Source: Candidatus Iainarchaeum sp.
GTDB taxonomy: Archaea > Iainarchaeota > Iainarchaeia > Iainarchaeales > Iainarchaeaceae
Direction of reading: 5' to 3'
Length of the DNA stretch: 6,469 bases
NCBI GenBank assembly: GCA_013331625.1
Contig: DUGC01000031.1
Span: 291-6,759, forward strand
In this document: one piece after another, positions 1 through 4,424 of the stretch
How the letters are laid out: each line of letters opens with the position of its first letter
Position numbering within the stretch: the first letter of the stretch is position 1
Translations under genes and position numbers: made by a program
Notes under the pieces: model-generated
Seen by the model: only the letters and a program-made list of their open reading frames with translations
Told to the model about the DNA's origin: nothing
The model's database searches: none

Positions 1-348
1 ATACCTCTTGCAGTTTATGCAGGCCTTGCGCACGGGGTCGATGCGGGGATACTGGTCGGCCTTATTTCCTATCCGCTTTCAAACGTTTTCATGGAGGGCG
101 GGTTTGCAGGCATGTGGACACTTTTGCAGGCCGTTGGAGGGGCGGTTGCGGGCGGCCTTGCAGGCTATGTGAACAAGGCGACGAAAGGCGATCTCCTCAA
201 ATTCAGCGTAATCGGGACTGTCCTTTTCGAGTTTGCCGTGAACCTGCCTGACGGGGCACTGATAGTTTGGCCGTTCTCGTTTGTGCACATTGTCTCGAAT
301 GCTTTCATCGCGCTGCTTTTGGGCGAGCTTTTGATCAAGGGAAAATAA
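1..348 (+). CDS. C-terminal part of a multi-pass membrane protein (possible ECF-type S component)
   Basis: The reading frame is open from the first base of the window to a TAA at 346-348, so the start lies outside and 115 residues are visible. An internal Met at position 91 is probably not the start, because coding-like hydrophobic sequence continues upstream of it (it begins IPLAVYAGLAHGVDAG). The visible part is almost entirely small or hydrophobic residues in about four membrane segments: the first 28 or so residues, a Gly/Ala-rich stretch around residues 38-58 (ending GGLAGYV), a segment around 68-80 (SVIGTVLFEFAVN) and a last one around 90-112 (ending ALLLGELLIKGK). Short basic loops such as NKATKGD separate them. 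The Gly-rich helices and compact loops resemble substrate-binding S components of energy-coupling factor vitamin transporters, but no diagnostic motif is visible, so that family is only a guess. The gene is followed by a weak T5 run at 357-361. Confidence 0.7.
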   Translation: MPLAVYAGLAHGVDAGILVGLISYPLSNVFMEGGFAGMWTLLQAVGGAVAGGLAGYVNKATKGDLLKFSVIGTVLFEFAVNLPDGALIVWPFSFVHIVSNAFIALLLGELLIKGK

Positions 349-374
349 GGGCCTGATTTTTGCATCAAATGGAT

Positions 375-383
375 AAATATATT
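375..383 (+). promoter_or_regulatory. TATA-like box with no ORF at the expected distance
   Basis: AAATATATT lies in the AT-rich gap after the first gene and matches the archaeal TATA consensus well. The expected start site is near 403-408, but the next ORF begins only at 508 and has its own closer TATA element. It may be a second promoter giving the 508 gene a leader of about 100 nt that contains the hairpin at 446-470, or it may drive a short untranslated RNA, or it may be chance in AT-rich DNA. Confidence 0.3.
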
Positions 384-445
384 CAATCCCTTGCAAAAAA
401 ATACACTAAAACCCCGATTCCCAAAATAATGAATGCGGATTTAAA

Positions 446-470
446 AGGCAGGATTTTCATTTTCCTGCCT
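446..470. other. Perfect 8-bp inverted repeat (hairpin or operator) upstream of the 329-aa gene
   Basis: AGGCAGGA at 446-453 and TCCTGCCT at 463-470 are exact reverse complements around a 9-nt loop. The right arm ends about 9 bp before the probable TATA element of the next gene, the usual place for an archaeal activator or repressor site. No T-run follows, so it is not a convincing terminator. If transcription starts at the upstream TATA-like box, it would instead be a stem-loop in the leader. Confidence 0.4.
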
Positions 471-478
471 GCAAAAGT

Positions 479-487
479 AATTTATAG
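479..487 (+). promoter_or_regulatory. Probable TATA box for the 329-aa gene
   Basis: AATTTATAG is centred about 25 nt upstream of the ATG at 508. That spacing puts the transcription start at or next to the start codon, which fits a leaderless archaeal mRNA. No Shine-Dalgarno sequence is visible before the ATG (the bases just upstream read TTCTTTAATC), which also fits leaderless translation. Confidence 0.55.
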
Positions 488-507
488 CACGAGGCCGTTC
501 TTTAATC

Positions 508-1497
508 ATGGATGAGGGCATCAAAAAGAACATGCTGCACCTTGTCATACTCCTGATTTTGGTGATTGCGCTCCTCGGGGTGCTCATGCTCACCGGCCTG
601 CTTGCATGCAGCTCGGTTCCCGGCGGGTGCGATGCGTATTATTTCATGAAGGCAGCATTAAACCCGCAAAGGCCAACAGGCCCCATGATCCTTGTGGTTT
701 ATGGGGATAGCGGGATGGGAAACCCTGACGCGCTTTTAAGCGTGCTAAATGAGCGCGATATCCTCAATGCGCAGGCCCGATCGATGCACATTGACAAGAT
801 CACGCAGGGCAATATCCGCGATTTCGACCTTGTTATTGTCGAGCACGCGAAAAAAATATGCACAAGCAAGCTCAGGCTTTTCCAGTACTATGTAAGCTCG
901 GGCGGAAGGCTCGTATGGACCGCAGATTCGGGCACGGAACTGTGCGGGGGAGATTATACAGGCGGCAGGACAAGCGAAACAGACCGCCTGCTCCTTGAGA
1001 GCGAGAGGAAGGAGAACGGAAAGCCAATACCCATCGGGCCATGGGCGAGGAGGGACGCCAATTTCCAGGTCTCCTTTGACGAATTTTTGGGGGTGAATTA
1101 CAGGGGCAATTACTGCGAATTTGCCCGCTGCAACCCTAAAGAGATGTCAGGGACAATAGAGATAGTAAATAGCGAGCACAAGCTCTCCTATGGCCTGAGC
1201 CCTTCAATACCATATTACGGGGACTTTGCAGTAGTGGAGCGGAGCAAGGATGAGGAAACGCGCCTTGTTGCAACCATCGATTATGGCACAAGCCTTTTAG
1301 GCAAGGCATCAGGGCAGCCTTGGCTTGAGGGCGGCAAAACATACAACTTTGGAAAAGACCTCCCGTTCATCGTTTCAACACAGGTCGGCGAGAGGGTTGC
1401 ATACTACGCGGTGCCGCTTGAATCTTTTGTTATAGGGCAGCCGGGGAAGAACAAAGCACTTTTGGAGCAGATGTATCAGGGGATGCTCTACAAATAA
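508..1497 (+). CDS. Membrane-anchored or lipoprotein-like extracytoplasmic protein with a Rossmann/GATase-1-like core
   Basis: A complete 329-aa ORF. Residues 6-7 are Lys-Lys and residues 9-33 form one uninterrupted hydrophobic helix ending LTGLLAC, so the rest should face outside. LLAC resembles a lipobox with Cys34 as the lipidated residue, although the hydrophobic stretch is long for a lipoprotein signal and a plain N-terminal anchor is equally possible. After a short linker, residues 60-66 (MILVVYG) look like a first beta strand, 106-112 (FDLVIVE) a second, and 131-140 (SGGRLVWTAD) a strand preceded by a helix. This order recalls class I glutamine amidotransferase-like or ThuA/DUF4350-like folds, in which a 'FD.VIV' strand precedes a GG-[RK]-hydrophobic strand. 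No Cys-His-Glu triad can be assigned. Cysteines at 41, 118, 146, 203 and 208 could form disulfides. Function is unknown. The start is set by the TATA spacing and the charged N-terminus. The gene stands alone with its own promoter and a T7 run after its stop. Confidence 0.85.
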   Translation: MDEGIKKNMLHLVILLILVIALLGVLMLTGLLACSSVPGGCDAYYFMKAALNPQRPTGPMILVVYGDSGMGNPDALLSVLNERDILNAQARSMHIDKITQGNIRDFDLVIVEHAKKICTSKLRLFQYYVSSGGRLVWTADSGTELCGGDYTGGRTSETDRLLLESERKENGKPIPIGPWARRDANFQVSFDEFLGVNYRGNYCEFARCNPKEMSGTIEIVNSEHKLSYGLSPSIPYYGDFAVVERSKDEETRLVATIDYGTSLLGKASGQPWLEGGKTYNFGKDLPFIVSTQVGERVAYYAVPLESFVIGQPGKNKALLEQMYQGMLYK

Positions 1498-1505
1498 ATT
1501 AACCC

Positions 1506-1515
1506 GATTTTTTTG
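1506..1515 (+). terminator. Oligo-T terminator after the 329-aa gene
   Basis: A run of seven T residues (1508-1514) lies 11 nt after the TAA stop. No stable GC hairpin precedes it. Archaeal transcription often terminates at such U-rich stretches without a hairpin. It would separate the 329-aa gene from the tRNA promoter downstream. Confidence 0.5.
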
Positions 1516-1587
1516 CAAATCCCGGAATTTACAGCCCACTATTGCAAAATTTTCAAAAATTCCGCAAAATCCGCCCAAAGGTTCCAA

Positions 1588-1597
1588 TTTAATATAT
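1588..1597 (+). promoter_or_regulatory. TATA box for tRNA-Arg
   Basis: TTTAATATAT is a strong archaeal TATA match. Its centre lies about 33 nt upstream of the mature tRNA 5' end (1626), so transcription should start around 1616-1622 and leave a leader of a few nucleotides for RNase P to remove. The same promoter could also supply the 204-aa gene and argS, because no strong terminator follows the tRNA. Confidence 0.6.
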
Positions 1598-1664
1598 TGC
1601 GCTGTTCATTTCTTAGTTTAGGTTAGGGCCTGTAGCTCAGCTTGGATAGAGCACTTGCCTTCTA

Positions 1665-1839
1665 ACCCTTTTCTTTTTCTTGGGAAGAAAAGAAAAGCGT
1701 CCTTGCAGGACGAGGCCCTGCAAGGCCTCGCAAACCAAAAGGTCTGCAAGGTAACGGAAAAGAAAAAGGAATATTGGTTCTTTTCTTTTTCGCTAACGTT
1801 TCTTTTCTTGCAAAGAAAAGAGAAAGGCGAAGGGAAGTT
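1665..1839 (+). other. Archaeal tRNA intron, unusually long and hairpin-rich
   Basis: The boundaries follow from the BHB motif. At 175 nt this is long compared with the few tens of nucleotides common for archaeal tRNA introns. It should be cut by the splicing endonuclease, after which ligase joins the exons; the excised intron may circularise. The inner BHB helix next to the 5' bulge is weak: CC (1666-1667) pairs with GG (1832-1833), followed by a mismatch. No credible ORF or LAGLIDADG homing-endonuclease motif is present; a 77-codon frame runs through it but starts in the tRNA and reads low-complexity Lys/Phe-rich sequence. T5 runs at 1674-1678 and 1786-1790 could act as archaeal terminators inside the gene. 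Confidence 0.9.
1668..1829. repeat. MITE-like inverted-repeat element filling the tRNA intron
   Basis: Both ends are purine/pyrimidine-biased palindromes. The left unit (1668-1699) folds CTTTTC..TTCTT onto AAGAAAAGAAAAG around a GGG loop, with one extra T. The right unit (1797-1829) folds CTTTTCTT (1802-1809) onto AAGAAAAG (1813-1820). The reverse complement of the right unit resembles the left unit closely, so the two act as subterminal inverted repeats. Between them are hairpins GTCCT/AGGAC (1699-1711), CGAGGCC/GGCCTCG (1711-1730), GCAAACC/GGTCTGC with one mismatch (1730-1747) and a long imperfect stem (about 1751-1797). CTTTTCTTTTTC occurs twice as a direct repeat (1668-1679 and 1780-1791). 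The architecture suggests a non-autonomous repeat element, but its genomic copy number cannot be seen here. Confidence 0.55.
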
Positions 1840-1884
1840 AGCAAGGGGTCCTGGGTTCAAATCCCAGCAGGTCCGTTTAACGCA

Positions 1885-1943
1885 ATGAATTTTAAGGGAT
1901 TGAGGCAATGAATAGGTCGCACACAAACAAGGCGGGACAATGA
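1885..1943 (+). other. Two chained mini-ORFs leading into the 204-aa gene
   Basis: ATG at 1885 opens MNFKGLRQ and stops at 1909-1911, overlapping by ATGA the ATG at 1908. That ATG opens MNRSHTNKAGQ and stops at 1941-1943, overlapping by ATGA the ATG of the 204-aa gene at 1940. The three starts use three different frames. The second has the best Shine-Dalgarno-like sequence (TTGAGG, 2 nt before its ATG); the 204-aa start has only a weak GGCGGGA. This could be a translationally coupled leader or pure coincidence. Confidence 0.2.
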
Positions 1944-2554
1944 GAATTAGAGCAAAAAAAGGCCAGTTACGGTTCGGAAGGCCGGCACCAGAATCACTTG
2001 CCACATTGAATGCAACGATCGCGAAGCGTTTGCAAAAGCTTCGCCCTTTGAACATGAAAGTTTTAAGCCAGCCGGAAAAACGGGAGTTGCGCGGGATTGA
2101 GTTATTTGAGGAATTTGCAAAATACGAGGATGTCACAGACGCTAAAAATAGGGCCGAATTGGAAAAACAATTTATGCAAAATTCAAGAGACCGCCTCCTT
2201 GCACAATGTAACAAATTTGGTAAAGCGGGACTTGTTCTTCGCAATATTTTAATAAAGACAGGCCAGGGGAAAAGTGCGAAAGCCCAAAAAGAAATTAGCG
2301 TAATTGCAAGAACTAAGGGCGGGAAAAAACAATTACGCGAATACTTAAAGTTACTCCATGAGATTGATTTTAGAGTACGAGAAGAGTATAATGCATTAAG
2401 AATATTCGGGGGCATGGAATATATGAAGGAAGGAAAATACCCCAACACTGCCGCATTGTTCAGGCATGAACTTGCAAATGCCGCTAACGAAGTAACAACA
2501 TTTTTATTAGCGACACAACTCAGGATAGAAGCTGCAATTAACCAAGGTAGATAA
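1940..2554 (+). CDS. Basic, helical hypothetical protein between tRNA-Arg and argS
   Basis: A 204-aa ORF I do not recognise. It is rich in Lys, Arg, Glu and Ala and predicted by eye to be mostly alpha-helical, with an Arg/Lys-rich N-terminus (MRIRAKKGQLRFGR), charged amphipathic stretches around 45-90, a very basic patch at 111-133 (ending ARTKGGKKQLR) and a C-terminal helix around 170-202. No signal peptide, membrane segment or catalytic motif is visible; the single Cys is residue 90. Nucleic-acid or RNP binding would suit the charge, but nothing proves it. An in-frame TAG at 1913-1915 with no start between leaves ATG 1940 as the only choice, though its Shine-Dalgarno sequence is weak. It lies 64 nt after the tRNA and 2 bp before argS, so it is probably co-transcribed with argS. 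Base composition differs from its neighbours: the line 2101-2160 is 23/60 G+C, against 36/60 at 3001-3060 in argS. This suggests recent acquisition. Confidence 0.75.
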   Translation: MRIRAKKGQLRFGRPAPESLATLNATIAKRLQKLRPLNMKVLSQPEKRELRGIELFEEFAKYEDVTDAKNRAELEKQFMQNSRDRLLAQCNKFGKAGLVLRNILIKTGQGKSAKAQKEISVIARTKGGKKQLREYLKLLHEIDFRVREEYNALRIFGGMEYMKEGKYPNTAALFRHELANAANEVTTFLLATQLRIEAAINQGR

Positions 2555-2556
2555 GG

Positions 2557-4281
2557 ATGGATTTCCGCAAAGAGCTTGTGAAGGCAATTGCTGCAGCTGG
2601 CATAGATGAAAAAACTGCCGATGCGCTTTTGCAAAAGCCGCCCTCGCACGAGATGGGGGACTACGCGCTGCCCTGCTTCAAACTGGCTGCGGGAAAAAGC
2701 CCGCTTGAATTCGCAAAAGAGCTCGCGGAAAAAATCGAGCTGCCAAAACCATTCAAACCTGCCCAGGCCAAAGGCCCTTATGTGAATTTTTTTATCGGGG
2801 GGGCAGAGTATGCAGGCCATGTGATCGGGGCAATACTGCAGGAAAAGGAAAAATACGGGATGCAGGGCAAAGCGGGCGGGAGTGCCCCGAGCGGAAAAAA
2901 AGCTGAAAGGATCATTGTCGAGTACTGCCAGGCAAATCCCCTCAAGGCGTTCCACATAGGGCATGTGCGCAACATCTGCATGGGCGAATCCATCGCAAGG
3001 CTGTTCGAGGCGCAGGGGAAGAAAGTAATCAGGGTCGATTATGGCGGCGATGTGGGGCCGCATGTGAGCAAGACCCTTTATGCATACAGGAACCTGCCGC
3101 ACGGGCCCGAACCCAAGGGCCTGACTGAAAAGGAGAAATGGCTCGGGGAACTCTATTCTGCAGGGGCAAAGGCGGTCAAGGAAAACCCCGGGCTTGAAGG
3201 GAAGATGCGGGAGATGGTAGTAGCACTTGAGGGCGGGAAGGATAAGCAGCTCGTGGCTGACTGGAAACATTTGCGCGAAATGAGCATCCAGTGCTTCAAG
3301 AGGATTTTTTCCGAACTCGATGTTGAATTTGACAGGATCATACTTGAGAGCGAAGTCGAAAAGGAAGGGATAAGGACCGCAAAGGAGCTTTACGAACAGG
3401 GCATTGCCATAAAGGACCAAGGGGCACTTTTAATTGACCTTACTAAACACGGCCTTGAAAAATTCCTCATACTCAAAAGCGACGGCGCTGCGCTCTATTC
3501 AAGCAAGGATATTGCGCTTTCAAAACTCAAGAAAAAGGAGTTCGGGGCAGAGCGGTCCTATAATGTCGTCGGCGCAGAGCAGTCATTCTATTTCCGCCAG
3601 CTTACAAAAACGCTCGAGCTGCTAAATGAGCGCAAGCCTGAATACTGCCCCACAGAGCACATATCATATGAACTTGTAAGGCTAGAAGGCGCAAAGATGT
3701 CATCGCGCGAAGGCAATGTGATCACTTATGCAGAGCTATTCAGCACGGTTTTTGGGAAAGCCCTCTTTGAGACGCAAAAAAGGCATGAGGGCTGGGACAA
3801 AAAAAGAATTGAGGGGGCTGCAAAATCAATTACTCTTGCAGCGATCAAATTTGGCATGGTGGCAAGTGATCGCAATAAAGTGATAACATTCAACTGGGAG
3901 AAGGCAGGCTCGCTCGAAGGCGAAACGGGGCCGTTTGTGCAATACAGCCATGCTCGCGCAACCAGTATACTTTCAAGGGCGGGAAAATTCAAAATGCCGC
4001 AAGAGGTGAAGCTTGGCGAGGAAAAGGAAAGGCAGCTTGTCACCCTGCTTGAATCCTATCCCGCGCAGGTGCGCGAGGCAATGCATTCATACAGCCCGCA
4101 CAAGATTGCACACTACCTTCTCTCACTTGCATCGGCATTCAATTCATTTTATCAGGAACTGCAGGTATTGCAGGCACCAAGCCCCGTCAGGGAATCAAGG
4201 CTGGCACTCGTAAAAGCAAGCACTATAGTGCTTCAAAATGGCCTGAAAACCCTGAATATTGATGCCCCTAGTGAAATGTAG
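2557..4281 (+). CDS. argS: Arginyl-tRNA synthetase
   Basis: A cytoplasmic class Ia aminoacyl-tRNA synthetase that joins arginine to tRNA-Arg using ATP. Unlike most synthetases it normally needs bound tRNA for amino-acid activation. The 574-aa length is normal for the family. The N-terminal Add-1 domain (about 1-105) carries the typical PPSHEMGDYALPCF pattern. The Rossmann catalytic core has HIGH at residues 133-136 (within NPLKAFHIGHVRN) and the second signature KMSSR at 380-384, both intact. The C-terminal DALR anticodon-binding domain includes GPFVQYSHARA (458-468) and ends in the family-typical LNIDAPSEM. ATG 2557 is chosen because it aligns with the expected Add-1 start; AAGGT about 9 nt upstream, inside the end of the 204-aa gene, may serve as ribosome binding site. 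A substrate tRNA-Arg gene lies about 680 bp upstream in the same orientation. Composition matches the rest of the window, unlike the 204-aa gene. Confidence 0.98.
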   Translation: MDFRKELVKAIAAAGIDEKTADALLQKPPSHEMGDYALPCFKLAAGKSPLEFAKELAEKIELPKPFKPAQAKGPYVNFFIGGAEYAGHVIGAILQEKEKYGMQGKAGGSAPSGKKAERIIVEYCQANPLKAFHIGHVRNICMGESIARLFEAQGKKVIRVDYGGDVGPHVSKTLYAYRNLPHGPEPKGLTEKEKWLGELYSAGAKAVKENPGLEGKMREMVVALEGGKDKQLVADWKHLREMSIQCFKRIFSELDVEFDRIILESEVEKEGIRTAKELYEQGIAIKDQGALLIDLTKHGLEKFLILKSDGAALYSSKDIALSKLKKKEFGAERSYNVVGAEQSFYFRQLTKTLELLNERKPEYCPTEHISYELVRLEGAKMSSREGNVITYAELFSTVFGKALFETQKRHEGWDKKRIEGAAKSITLAAIKFGMVASDRNKVITFNWEKAGSLEGETGPFVQYSHARATSILSRAGKFKMPQEVKLGEEKERQLVTLLESYPAQVREAMHSYSPHKIAHYLLSLASAFNSFYQELQVLQAPSPVRESRLALVKASTIVLQNGLKTLNIDAPSEM

Positions 4282-4291
4282 CCCGGATTCC

Positions 4292-4337
4292 TTTAAAATT
4301 TGAAAATTAAAATTTTATGCAGCCATTTTAAAATTTG
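4292..4337. repeat. 11-bp direct repeat in the argS-RSH intergenic region
   Basis: TTTAAAATTTG occurs at 4292-4302 and again at 4327-4337, 35 bp apart, and each copy is followed at differing distance by TGCAGC. The segment is very AT-rich and begins 10 bp after the argS stop. It may include the argS termination region or a regulator site for the RSH promoter; both are guesses. Confidence 0.4.
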
Positions 4338-4354
4338 CAGCATTATAATCCCGC

Positions 4355-4367
4355 CTAATTTAATTAG
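4355..4367. promoter_or_regulatory. Perfect palindrome upstream of the RSH promoter
   Basis: CTAATT and AATTAG are exact reverse complements around a single central T. The palindrome ends about 25 bp upstream of the TATA-like box at 4393. The position and dyad symmetry would suit a dimeric helix-turn-helix regulator such as an Lrp-type protein. AT-rich palindromes also arise by chance, so confidence is modest. Confidence 0.3.
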
Positions 4368-4392
4368 CGCCATCTACTGGGGTTTTAAGCCG

Positions 4393-4400
4393 GATATTTA
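4393..4400 (+). promoter_or_regulatory. TATA box for the RSH gene
   Basis: GATATTTA is centred about 28 nt upstream of the ATG at 4425. That predicts transcription starting at or within a few bases of the start codon. The sequence between (ending CAACAAACTAAC) contains no Shine-Dalgarno motif, which fits a leaderless mRNA and supports ATG 4425 as the start. The gene is therefore probably transcribed independently of argS. Confidence 0.55.
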
Positions 4401-4424
4401 TTCGTTTCGAGACAACAAACTAAC

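Larger units (their letters stand above)
1626..1875 (+). tRNA. tRNA-Arg: tRNA-Arg(UCU) interrupted by a 175-nt intron
   Basis: The 5' exon (1626-1664) has acceptor GGGCCTG, T8-A9, D-stem GCTC/GAGC with G18-G19-A20 in the loop, A26, anticodon 5' strand CTTGC and loop C-U-UCU-A. The 3' exon (1840-1875) supplies A38, GCAAG (exact complement of the anticodon strand), variable loop GGGTC, T-stem CTGGG/CCCAG around TTCAAAT, acceptor CAGGTCC (one G-U pair) and discriminator G73. The spliced length is 75 nt, CCA is not encoded, and all four stems are fully paired. Anticodon UCU (1661-1663) reads AGA and AGG. C35, U36 and A20 fit known arginine identity elements. The intron lies at 37/38 with a canonical BHB: CTTC (1659-1662) pairs exactly with GAAG (1834-1837), and the three-nt bulges T-A^A (1663-1665) and T-T^A (1838-1840) place the cuts after 1664 and after 1839. 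AGG codons are common in the neighbouring genes, so this should be a heavily used tRNA. Confidence 0.97.

Noticed and set aside
79..396. Minus-strand ORFs opposite the first gene
   Set aside because: They overlap a frame on the plus strand that is open from the window edge and clearly encodes membrane helices. The minus-strand translations have no recognisable pattern.
446..470. Factor-independent terminator of the first gene
   Set aside because: The hairpin is about 100 nt from the stop codon and no T-run follows it.
403..470. C/D-box small RNA after the orphan TATA box
   Set aside because: AATGAATGC is only a loose match to a C box, and I could not find matching D and D' boxes at the right spacing.
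1668..1829. CRISPR array
   Set aside because: The repeated A/G- and C/T-rich units are unequal, palindromic and not regularly spaced, with no unique spacers of constant length.
1655..1888. 77-codon plus-strand ORF through the tRNA intron
   Set aside because: It begins inside the anticodon stem, runs through both exons and encodes low-complexity Lys/Phe sequence derived from the palindromes. It has no endonuclease motif.
1840..2556. Integrated element bounded by a duplicated tRNA 3' end (att site)
   Set aside because: I found no second copy of the tRNA 3' exon between the tRNA and argS and no integrase gene, so a classical tRNA-targeted integration is not supported within the window.
1618..3420. 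600-codon minus-strand ORF covering the tRNA, the 204-aa gene and half of argS
   Set aside because: It lies antisense to a certain tRNA and certain argS sequence. Its translation is Cys/Phe/Leu/Pro-rich without domains, as expected of a shadow frame.
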